Positions 1 to 10,530 of a stretch of 34,042 nt of DNA are shown piece by piece (the stretch's first letter is position 1; each line of letters begins with the position of its first letter). Under the pieces are notes generated by a model. That model was not told the origin of the DNA. It ran no database searches and worked only from the letters and a program-made list of their open reading frames with translations. The position numbers and the translations under genes were made by a program. Source of the stretch: Tubiluchus corallicola (Eukaryota > Priapulida > Priapulimorpha > Priapulimorphida > Tubiluchidae); assembly GCA_030141605.1 (NCBI GenBank), contig JAQGDQ010000133.1, positions 436,001 through 470,042 of the forward strand, read 5' to 3'.

Positions 1-1261
1 GCAAACTAATAAGAGCCAGCGCGTGTAGAAAAGACGTGTCTGGCGTAAGCAAACTATTCTTAGAACCGAAAACTCTATTTTCGGATTTTAAAGAGTATAT
101 CAGTAAGTGAATCTAGCATATCAGATGAACAGCATCGGAGACAGATGGTAACAATGCGGCAGGGTAATGCACGATCTTCATGTTTTACCGTCCTCATATT
201 TTGCACACGCTTATGGGAGCTTTAAATATCTCCAGGCACAAGCTTTTTCTCTAATTGACAGGCGAGATCTGCAATGTCTCTTTTTAACACCCCGCGCAGG
301 AAGGTGATAATTTCTGTAACACATGGCAATGCAAAATGCACACATTGCCATACCGAATGTTGCTGACTTTCTAAAAGAGCCCTGAATTTTTCTGACAGTA
401 AACTAATCAACAGCTCGCTCACTTTATTTCAATGCACTGAAATTTTTAGTTTAAAAAATTTTTCGTGCTACAGGTTTTCCAGCAAAATTTTGGCATTGCC
501 CTCTTAAAATGTTTTTGCTGTTGTTGTTTGCTTTATTTAAACGTCACATATTGCCACTGTTATTATCTTTATAATAAGTCATATAATCATTTCCATTATT
601 ACTGCTTCTTTCAAATGCCACGCAGCCTCACAATTGCTGCCTTTTAGGTGAGTCACATATTCTTATTGTTATAGCAATTTTAAAATCTTGTAATTTTATT
701 TTATCTACTTACAACTTATTGAATACTTTGCTAAGAGGTGGAGTTCACTTTTTATCTTAAATGTGCTATAATTACGTATTATTGTATTAGAAGCTGAGAT
801 ACAAAAACATGGCCGGACTAACCATGTAAAGCTTGTGCAAACAAACGAATAGAAAACAATTTTCACTAACTCAATAATTCAGTAGGTGATGTTTAAGTAA
901 GGTAATTTAATCCGCTAATTCCCTGAAAGCTGCAGAACTCTACAAAAACCACAAACTCGGAAGCTCCATTTAGACCCACATTATTCTCATCTGCCATTAG
1001 GGGTGACCTATATTAACGACTCTCAGCTCTATACAGGATGAGATAATCGGGTTATAATAATAGTCGTTGTTTTCGTCAAACCTTTTCCATTCGGTTTTTC
1101 GCGGGATCAAGTAACAGTTGTTGATAATCCGATGTTTCTTTCTGCTTATAATCTTTTTTACGGTGGTTAACTTAAACCGCAGAAGTCATTATTTTGATTA
1201 CTATAGTGAGGGGATAATCGAATGGTTTGCAGTGTGCGCTTGTCTGCGAAGTTAAAGAAAA
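1..1261. other. Intergenic, no supported gene
   Basis: AT-rich DNA. Open frames at 222-422 and 465-647 are short, unlike any family I know and of biased composition; no RNA gene seen. Confidence -1.
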
Positions 1262-1760
1262 ACCGGGCCTCTTCTTAAACTATAGCTCAGAACAATCTAC
1301 CCTGAATATATTGAAAGGCAACATAGTATTTTTCATGAAAGACTTACGCGAAAGAATTATTACCACAGAATGGTAATTTCGCGTTCGTGCGGCTAGCTTT
1401 TCACTGTTACGTGCATTTCGCCATTCACTAGTTAGATGAGTACTAGTACCTGCATCTCGAAAAGTTAATGCACAAAAGACAGGTGCTGCACCTTTTAGTT
1501 CAAATGTGTTCGTACTGCACACGTGCGAGAGTTCAATTTTCGTTCTCGCAAACACGTGCCACACGCTCGTGGTAATGTTTCTGCTGATGAAAATGATATT
1601 CAGTTGCGATGTCATCTCTAGTTGGGCCCGTCTGCCTTTAGTTATGTTTTAACCTATTATTTAATTACCAGAAACGCTTTGGATTTATTATAGATCTTAA
1701 AGTGCGTACCGTTTACCATACTGATGGCGTAGGAAATGAAAAATCGTACATTTTCTTTTA
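1262..1760. repeat. Dispersed repeat copy A
   Basis: Aligns in direct orientation with 9920-10530. Shared words include AAAGAATTATTACCACA, CATTTCGCCATTC, GACAGGTGCTG (AACAGGTGCTG in B), CTCGTGG.AATGTTT and ATTTAATTA.CAGAAA.GCTTTGG. No coding frame is conserved. Unclassified interspersed repeat. Confidence -1.
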
Positions 1761-1817
1761 AGTAACACTGGGCCTGATCAGTAAACAGATGAGCAGTTGC
1801 TGAAAAACTGCTAATGA

Positions 1818-2600
1818 ATTACTCCGTATTCTCTGGAATTCCATTCATTGAGGGAGGATAAAAACCATCTACAACATCTTACACGTGAAACACTGTGTAA
1901 ACACTATCGAGATTACAAAACACTGATATTTCTTTATAAATATATAAATAAACTGAGCATTCCATTTATAAACAATCCCTTAGCATTTATTCCTGATACC
2001 ACATTGAACACTAGAACATACAATTTAAAGCAAATTACAGTAAACAATAAATTTGGAAATAACTCTATATCAAAACAGGCCATACATTTATGGAACTTAC
2101 TACCCAGTGAAATAAAACAAATAGAATCTCTCCACCACTTTAAAAAGAAATTAAAACAATATCAATATAACAGGTTTCAACTTCCACATTGTGCATCTGA
2201 TACTAATTACACGGACTCCACTTTCATATACCCCCGCCCCTGACTCCATATAATGATTAAAAATGAAATTTTTTAAAAAAAATTATGTAATGTAATACGT
2301 GTTATGTTAGTTTCGTGTTTCGTAATGTTAAATGTATAAATAGTGTGCACTATGTAATGTAAAATTTAATGTACTTTCCTATAATTGTTTGTGAAAATAT
2401 TTTAATATGGTATTTGTAAATATGTTCATTATATTGTATATAGTTTTTAGTTTAGCACTTTAGTTTTTTTAGTATGCACTGGACGCATTTGTCTTGAACA
2501 GTGTTGTTATTTTAACATTACGCTGAGGCTAACTCAATTTTATTATAATGAGGGAACCGTTTTTATGACAAATAAAGAATTAATATATATATATATATAG
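1818..2600 (+). mobile_element. 3' fragment of a non-LTR retrotransposon (LINE)
   Basis: An open frame from about 1818 to 2240 encodes the C-terminal part of a LINE polyprotein: the LFLYKYINKL stretch and the IHLWNLLPSEIK...SL..FKKKLK signature common at the end of CR1/jockey-like reverse transcriptase proteins. A long AT-rich 3' UTR follows, then AATAAAG at about 2571 and an (AT)n tail to about 2598, as expected for a LINE 3' end. The copy is 5' truncated, with no reverse transcriptase domain. Confidence -1.
2579..2598. repeat. (AT)n tail of the LINE
   Basis: TA dinucleotide run right after the LINE AATAAAG signal; marks the 3' end of that insertion. Confidence -1.
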
Positions 2601-4253
2601 CGCTAAAAGACCACAAATGAATAGAGGTATGAGTCACGTTGGTTTTTCAATGGGAATGGTGTCATTACTCATTTTATTTTCCCTTTGCTAGTTTTTGATG
2701 TCTAACAATAAAGACTGAAAAGAACTTTGATTAAAACGTTTAATAATACGTTTACATCTACTTGTGATTATTTTTATGTATAGCAGTACTATCATTTCCT
2801 GACACACTGTAGGCTATATGTTATACCGAGTACAAATACGTATAAGTATAAACAAGCTTAAACATATAGGCCTGTACGTGTAATTATTTTATTTTTAGAC
2901 ACTTTTGTTAGTCTATGTCCCACATAATTATGTGAACCGTTGTTTGCATTTATTTGAAAATCACTCAAGTCAGGGACTAGGACACCTTAGAAAATGTTCA
3001 GTGCAAATTCTTTCTAACCCCCCTCCCTACCCCCACCCCACCCCACCCCTTGTGAACTTCCTCCTGTACGCTTATGACTGGCGTCGTGCTACAAATGCGT
3101 GCTAGGTCCAACGACTAAAGCGGCTTCTGAGATCTGTTTTCTAAATCGGCTGGTATTTTATTGATATTTTAATTTTATAGTTAACTGTTCGTGTACTCAT
3201 ACAAAAAATACTGTTGCTTGTTGACGTCGACAACACTTAAACAAACCTAAGTTTCGTCTTTAATGCGTTTTATAATGGAAACGATACCGAGTCTTTGATG
3301 CAACCAGCCAGGACACGAAGCTCTCCTCGCTTGTCTTCATTTGTACATGTCATTCCAAGCTATATTTAAGCAGCGATTAACCTAGTCTAGAGTGATAAAT
3401 GATCAGTAATGTTGCTCCTAAAAACGGCCTCTGACTCTTCAATTACATGATCGACGTGCCGATGGTCGGCTTTGTCCTGTAAGTTTACGTTCACAAATTC
3501 ACGGGGGTTTATGGTCGATGAGAAATTGTAGTAATAATGTAATGCAAAAAAGGTTCGTGATATCATTTAAAGTTTTTTAAGTTTTGGGGGAGCTTTTATC
3601 TCGATTTTGATAAGCAATTCTTGGTGAAGTTATGCAGACATTTATATAAGTTGTGGCTTCGAAGGTTTTGTATGCCATTAACTCAGCAGCCAAGCAGCAT
3701 TATGGAAACGCAGATCAGTGCAAAACAATCTAATATAGTATAAATTTACAGTAAAGTATGTCTACAACAGTAAACAGTATAAGTTTGTAATGTAGATCTA
3801 CAATAAAGCAAGTTAGGCTATTTAATTTTGCCCTAAATGAATGATTTCTTATTTTGAAAAGTGTGGCGAAAGATTAAGTTTGAGACAACTTTTTAAATCC
3901 GTTCCTAAAAATTCATTTTGCGTAAGCTCTGTTAAGCGCATTATATTAAGCAAAATGGTATAGCTTTTATAATGCATATCATATTATGCAATAATAAACT
4001 GCCACAGATTTTTTCAGGCTTACCGGACAGTTTGATCCAAAAACCATAATGTAATTGTGGGTTCACCATAAATTATAAGCTTATGTTGAAGAATATAAGT
4101 AACTAAAATACATATGCATTTCTAGTCTGAGAACTGCCTGTCTGAAATATTGTCTGAGAAACAATCTTAAGACGAGAGTAGTCACGAGACATTACAAAGG
4201 CTGTAGTGACACCGAAATCTGGATAATTATCACAGATAATACATGGAGATGAG
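2601..4253. other. Intergenic or 5' intron of the receptor gene
   Basis: Apart from the G-quadruplex tract, no coding signal. The missing TM1-TM2 exon of the receptor was looked for here and not found. Confidence -1.
3018..3049 (-). other. Strong G-quadruplex candidate
   Basis: On - the tract reads GGGGTGGGGTGGGGTGGGGG followed by TAGGGAGGGGGG. Four G-runs of four or more separated by single T loops form very stable parallel quadruplexes in general. The plus strand is the matching i-motif C-tract. Confidence -1.
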
Positions 4254-4268
4254 CCAATGAGTCATTGG
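4254..4268. promoter_or_regulatory. Palindrome containing an AP-1-like site
   Basis: CCAATGA, G, TCATTGG: 7-bp arms around one base, containing TGAGTCA (AP-1 consensus). It lies about 650 bp before the receptor exon, probably inside an intron, so function is uncertain. Confidence -1.
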
Positions 4269-4270
4269 AA

Positions 4271-4342
4271 GTGTCGTATTTATGTCTGTAAGCGGTGTCT
4301 CTTTTATATCCGTTAGAGGTGTCTTATTCATGTTGGACGTAT
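4271..4342. repeat. Degenerate 24-bp tandem repeat, 3 copies
   Basis: Units start GTGTC at 4271, 4295 and 4319 with exact 24-bp spacing and shared wording (GTGTC...TTTAT...CGTTAG-like). Just downstream of the AP-1-like palindrome. Confidence -1.
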
Positions 4343-4915
4343 AGTTTTTTCAACAAGGTAAATAGCTGGAGACGGTATAGCAGATGAAATCACATGGAAG
4401 TGATATTGCTGATGGTCACTCATCCATTTATTAACAAAGCTTGGCACTACTTAACACTCGTGGTCAAGCAAGCACTGTGAGCACTTGACTCACTCCAGTC
4501 AAAGATGCAACAGTCACTAAACCAGACACATAAACACGTAAAGTGGACAGTTGTGTATCTTGTAATATGTAAAACTAATTGTGTGGCATGCGACCTAGTT
4601 ACACTGATGTAAAAGAATGGATAATGAATACAGTAAAGATGATGACGATATGGATAATGTATTATAGTAACGGAGTGATGGAGCAGGATGCTCTTTTTCA
4701 GCTTTCCATTTGAAACAAAACGACACAGTCAGGTGCCCCAAGAGCGAGTATTTACTACCGCTCTTTGCTCAACAACATATTCTCTGAAATTCTAATTAAG
4801 TTTTCTAATTCTGGAGCATTGTTTTTTCATGATTAATTGTGATTACAGATTTGCAGTATCTGACAAAATTATCTGGTACTAATTACGCTACAAAAAATGT
4901 TATAATTTTTTACAG

Positions 4916-5657
4916 GGAAGCATTTTGCTTTCTGCGGAGTGGTGTGGTTGACATGACGTTGATGGCTTCTGTCACCAACCTGCTCGGCGTAACTCTCGAC
5001 CGTTACGTAGCAGTCATCTTTCCATTGAGGTATACGTCCATGGTAACGAGCAGACGCGCCAACACCTTCATTGCCGTCACATGGGTATGGAGCGTGACGT
5101 TTAGCTTCGTTCCCATGATTCTTTGGCATAATCACGACCCTCACTGCGTCATCGAAGTCTTCCTCAACAAGTACCACTTCCTCGCCCAATGCATGCAGTA
5201 CTTCTTGATTCTGGCAGTGATGATTTTCATGTACGCACGAATATTCCTGGCCATTGTTCGACAGCGGAAGCAAATTACCGAATCTCAACATGACCCGGTC
5301 CTAAAAAACGAGGCGTACAAGGTCAAGGCCGCGCTGAGGACTGCCAAGGTGTTTTTGCTCGTGTTCGGTGGTGTGCTTTTATGCTTAACTCCATTTTATT
5401 TGTTCTATACTTACCTGGCGATGAATGGAATAAAAAATTACGACGAAGATTGCTCCTTTTGCTATCTGGCTTCTACGGTGGATGTGCTATTGCTGGCTAA
5501 CAGCACCATGAATCCGGTCATATATGCGTGGATGTATGTGGACTTCCGATTGGCCTTGCGAAGATTGTTCTGTTTTATAAGTTTACAGGAATTAAATATT
5601 TTGCGTAATAGGCGACGCTCAGGTAGTTGCTCAAATAATAATCATGCTCGTGTATAG
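4916..5657 (+). CDS. Rhodopsin-like (class A) GPCR, 3' exon with TM3-TM7
   Basis: Likely exon from acceptor ATTTTTTACAG to stop TAG at 5655. Visible in order: TM3 with Cys in CFLRSG and DRY at 4998-5006, TM4 with WVW, an extracellular-loop-2 Cys (HDPHC), TM5, basic loop, TM6 with CLTPF, TM7 with NPVIY at 5511-5525, and a short basic tail. TM1 and TM2 must lie on an upstream exon I could not find. The loop wording (PLRYTSMVTSRRA) recalls adenosine, melanocortin and amine receptors but does not settle the ligand. Odd: the TM6 toggle Trp of CWxP is Leu. The frame also runs open upstream to 4839, but that part is not receptor-like and precedes a good acceptor. Confidence -1.
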
Positions 5658-5718
5658 CCTAAGGCTAGAAGGCAGATGCATTATTACTTGTGCCTATGTA
5701 AACATAAGGCAAAAGAAA

Positions 5719-5724
5719 AATAAA
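5719..5724 (+). promoter_or_regulatory. Polyadenylation signal of the GPCR gene
   Basis: AATAAA 62 nt downstream of the receptor stop codon, on the same strand. Implies a very short 3' UTR. Confidence -1.
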
Positions 5725-6234
5725 TGTAATTATGTAAATAATGAATTTTATAACGTAAGTAAATAATATTTAATATTTAATGCTTTACCACAAGAAATTA
5801 TTGTGTTAATCAGGTAACCTGACTTCTAAAATCTGTTGTTGGTTTTTTTGTTTATGCTTGTTTTATGTTCTTTGTTTTTTAATAAACCTATCAAACTACT
5901 GAGTTCCTTCAAATTAATATTGAATGCTTTTTGCAAACGAAAGCCTCGGATTTTCTCTTTTTTTATAAAAAATTCCCCAAACAACCATTTTAGCCAGACA
6001 GAAGTGCAGAATTTTTCCAAATATTTTACAAATTGACTATAATTAGTGAAACCGAATCGTTACAAATTGCATGCAAAATAACAACCACGGCGCAGGTGAT
6101 TCAGCTAGTTTGCTATAAAAAAAGGCTGTACAGGTGTACAGACAAGTAAACAGTGTACTATGAAAGTTACGTAGGCCAGTAAACACCCATTAGAGATGTT
6201 TCATATTTGAACTGCTGGTGGCTCCTCGACACCC

Positions 6235-6252
6235 GGGGGGGGGGGGGGGGGG
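6235..6252 (+). repeat. Homopolymer run of 18 G
   Basis: Eighteen consecutive G after CCC, in a locally GC-rich patch (about 6220-6280). Length may be affected by sequencing error. Confidence -1.
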
Positions 6253-6637
6253 TCGGGCCTGCAGGTGCGGAGGCGGAGCAGCCTAATAATCATTTCCACA
6301 TAACCACAATTAAACAAAACTGAATTTAATAACGCTGAAGATTTAACTGGAAAGAAATTTAAATATTACACGGCCTAAAGATAACTATGACAAGATTTTA
6401 AACAAATTAAAGACAAACAGAACAAAGTAATAAAGTGGATAGACTAATACCTAACTTGCCATATAGCGGGTAGTAGGACAGCTCTAAGCCTGACGGAAGA
6501 AACACAAGCACCAGAACCACCAACTCTGCCCAACCCCATTACCACTGTAGCTCCAATGTACAGCAGGTTTCCACCCTCCTTTTATAACCTACCCCAAACC
6601 AGAGTACATGTCAGAAATAGAGCCGAAATGAAACCTG

Positions 6638-6674
6638 ATTGGTTAAAAGCAAAAGGTGTGAAGATTTAACCAAT
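6638..6674. promoter_or_regulatory. Inverted pair of CCAAT boxes
   Basis: ATTGGTTAAA at 6638-6647 and its exact reverse complement TTTAACCAAT at 6665-6674. Inverted CCAAT boxes suit NF-Y, but no gene start is visible next to them. Could also be a MITE remnant. Confidence -1.
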
Positions 6675-9600
6675 AAGAATAATTTAGAAGACTTAGGTTT
6701 GAACTACCGGTATTTTCAGGGGTGATATGCAACACTAGTTTGGTAACCATGCTATACTTTGAAATAAAGGTAGAGGTTGTGCAGAGTGGGCCGCCCAAGC
6801 GCCTGCGCTACAATATATTAACGCTCTTTGAACGCATTTTATGTCGCCAATGACATTATGGAATACAAATACTTTGTTGGAATATTCGCCGCGTGAAGCC
6901 AATCCGTCACCGCATTTCCTGTTCTGATTATGTCACCTTGTCACTGATTAATTACCAAAGCTCGACATGGCTTCGCTAACAAGCTCAGCACTCATCAGAC
7001 GCGTAGACGTGCTGCCGATAAAACCTAATTGTTGCGCGAATGCGATTCATCTGGAAGTAGGCCAACATTTGCAAATGAACAGGGTGTAGATTCGGAAAGC
7101 AGACGAGAAAGGACAAATTATGCGAATCGGTTCAACGACCAAGGAGGATAAGTTGCAGCGACCTCTGAATGAATGAAGAATATGTCACATATTTTAATCT
7201 GCATTCGGAAGTCAGTTTTCCCAGACTCAGACACAGTCCATTAATGCCGCTTTTATAAATAAGGAAGAAGTCGAGTGGTCACGGTGTGTGCATAGCCGCG
7301 GAATTGAGCAACTCCGAGGCAAGCTGGTGAAGGGATAGATGACCGCTGGGTCAATACTTGCTCCGGAAGTTTCATTCATTTTACTTCGTTGAGAAAAAGA
7401 ATTCACATCCAGGAAACACCAATGCCAGTTAATATTTAATTTAAACTGATTGTTAATTTATTAATGAAATTAATTTTTGTGAAATTACTTATTTAACATT
7501 ACACTACATGAAATGTAATTATAGTGAATACTTTACAATAATCTGTGCAGTGTAATCCTTGTCTTAGGTAAAGAGCAAAACTAACCACTCGTTGCAGCAT
7601 TGAGTCACAGTTTTTGCCGTGCCCTGAATGTTTTCAGTCCATTGCGTGACTTGTGAATTCAATTTTGACCTGAAGTTTTGCATTTCATAGCATATTGCAA
7701 CAACATCTGAGTTGCACCTATCGATCTTTGTAATTAATGTCCTTAATTGAGTACGTGGTTTTCCTCTAACGTGCACTTCTAGATTATGCCCTTTAGTGAA
7801 AAATCAACAACCAATTAATCTCGAAGTTGCAAAATATGCAAATCTATAGCATTCCATTCCACGTCACCTCTAATTCGCGTCATGCTCCATCTCTATCACC
7901 AGTACAGCACCAACTTATTTTAATTGTCTGTTTCCATGTTCTATGACCATACTATTACTGTTGACCGCAGCACTACAGCTACGGTACGGCTCAATTGCAT
8001 GCAATTACATTCGTGAGCATTTAAAAAAACTCAGAACACAACTGTGCTGAAAAAGGATTTGACAGTCTTGGTAGGGATTTGACAGTCTAATTAGCGAATT
8101 AGCTTGAAGAGGGTGCATGGATATCTCTGGTGATAGGTTACAATAAAGCAAACTAGGAATGACATAATTTTTGTAATGACAAAACTGCAGTTTGGTTGTT
8201 GTAAAATGTTCAGATTTACCCCATTTAAACTTAAAAAACTGTTCAATAGTAACACGTACGGACGGCACGTAGTGATGTAAATTTTGTAGCAAGATCAGAT
8301 GAGTGGAACAAACGCTAAACTATGCATTCCAATGGCTCTGTAGCAGTTTACATACAATCCTATTTCCAGAAACCAATTACTAGAATCTCCAATTGTGTAA
8401 TAACTACGCAATAAATTAATACGAAGTTTAACTTTTAAATGGATTAATTTCGCTATAAAATTCTCACTGTTGCATAACATTCGTGTACGATGTCTATCAG
8501 TCAGCGAGAAATTAAATTCCTCGTACACGTACAAAACGTTTCCATACACAACGCCAGTCTGCAAAAGTATGTAGCTTATTTCTACTCTGCATTTGTTTCA
8601 ACAAACGCCAAAATGTCATTGTATAAAAGCACAATCTAAATCTGTTTAAATGCACCATATGAGTCCAGTCCCTATGGAATCGACTGAAATATAGTTCGCA
8701 TTTTATACCTGAAATCAAGTTAGCAGCTTTTTTCATTCTGACAACAAAATCTGAAAACAAGATTTGCCATTGCAATGCTCGTATTAGAAACGTAAGTACA
8801 AATGGAATGTTATAATTAAATAATCATTTCACTCTTTCCAAAGGCTTCTGTTGCTAAAAATATCACACCTTGCTTTTCAGTTTTGTTAGTCTGAAGATGT
8901 CGACTACACCTGTGTTCACAACACTACATGCACCATAAACAATGTTTACATATAGAATGTAGCCTGGGACATTCGAAACTGGAATTAGAATATTTTATGA
9001 TCAGTCATGCAATGATGCAATTACGGTGCACATCAGCTGCATTAAAATTCCATAAAAGAATCCATAATTCGACATAATTTTATCTTGTGTACAGTTTTAA
9101 TAGAATTTGAACGCTTTCCGTTCTTCATGCAAAATTGATTGATAAACTCCACTTACAATTTAGAAAACCTGTCGTAATGAGCAAATTTCGTATTTAACTA
9201 CATAGGCTATAAAAATGAAGCTATAATACTTGATGGAAAACTATATAAGAATTGATGCATTTATGGATATTGCTGTTAGGCTATCCTTTGCTCTCAACGT
9301 GACTTGCCAGCATCGTTACCATAACAACGCGTTCAGACTCGCGAGTTTTTGACGCGAGTTACTATTGGAAATGCAAACTCGAAGCAAGCTTTGCTCTCTA
9401 GTCTGAGGTCTCTGAACACGCATGCGATACTTGGCGAGAAAAGTCGCTCGTCTTGTACGCGCCGCACACAGGAATACTTTCTATTAGATCTCACTGCAGA
9501 CATAGCGCCTAAGGCGGCAAGTAACTTCAGGTGGGAAAATAAATTGACTTATGCATTCCCTTTTTGACTCCTCTTTTCGAAACACTATCAATGTCACCAA

Positions 9601-9919
9601 TAAATTCAGTGAAACACCGCGCCAAGTAGTGTAATGCATTGTGTAGGCTTGCACTTACACAGCGTTTGCTTTTGGCCTCAAGGAATTGTCACATAGTAAG
9701 CGCAACTCGGGTTCAATGTATTACTTATGTATTTAATAAGTTCTTTGTTGTCTGATTTTTTACTTATTTATTTGTTTACAGTGCTTATTTGTTTACCGAT
9801 CTCACCGCTCTGTCAATTGTGACGTGCAGTCTAGAAAGACTGTTATGTTATTTTACATTATATTATACCTACGTCATTATTTTAATGCTCATTACGAATA
9901 AAACTCAACTATCTTTTTT

Positions 9920-10530
9920 AGTTAAAGGAAAATCGGACCCAATCCTAAACTGTAGGTCAAAACAATTTGCTCTTTAAAATATTGAAAAGGAATATACTAT
10001 TTTTAAAGAACGGCTTGCGTTAAAGAATTATTACCACACAAAAGTAATTTCGTGTTACCCGAAGCTAGTTCTTCTCTGTTACATACATTTCGCCATTCGT
10101 TAGTTAAATTGGCACTAGCGCCTGCATTTCGGAAACGCGATGCATGAAAAACAGGTGCTGTATCCTATCAGTTCAGACCTGTTCGTTTGTGACGTAATAC
10201 ACACGTTCAAGATCTCATTCGTGAGCACAGCGGGAGATTTAAATTTTAATTTGTATCTTAAAATTTGCTAAGTTTTTACGCTGAGTCTCTTACAGTAGTA
10301 TAGTACTTAAATTTTCGCTTTCGCAAACACGTTCAACACGCTCGTGGAATGTTTGTGCTGCTGAAAATTGTATTCGTTTGTGACGTCATCACTCGCCGCT
10401 AATTAAGTTTTTAACCTATTATTTAATTATCAGAAATGCTTTGGCATTATTATAGGTGTATAACATTACCTTGTATACATTTTACCGTACTTTGAAAAGG
10501 GTAGGCTATGAAAAATCGCCCTGTTTTGCT
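9920..10530. repeat. Dispersed repeat copy B
   Basis: Partner of 1262-1760, about 100 bp longer because of an insertion near 10210-10310. Ends are fuzzy and no terminal repeat is obvious. The minus-strand open frame over 10466-10912 overlaps its end and is not convincing. Confidence -1.

Larger units (their letters stand above)
5725..9919. other. Intergenic, no supported gene
   Basis: Holds the G18 run and the inverted CCAAT pair. 6780-7350 is less AT-rich and has more CpG than its surroundings, but its longest ATG frame (from 6967) is only about 40 codons. Three short adjacent minus-strand frames (8005-8775) have no recognisable domain. Confidence -1.

Noticed and set aside
4869-5291. 140-codon frame on - opposite the receptor
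   Set aside because: Antisense shadow; no family resemblance, while the + frame has all class A motifs.
7564-7776. 70-codon hydrophilic frame on -
   Set aside because: Starts at GTG, no known domain, no splice signals; could be an old transposon relic but cannot be shown.
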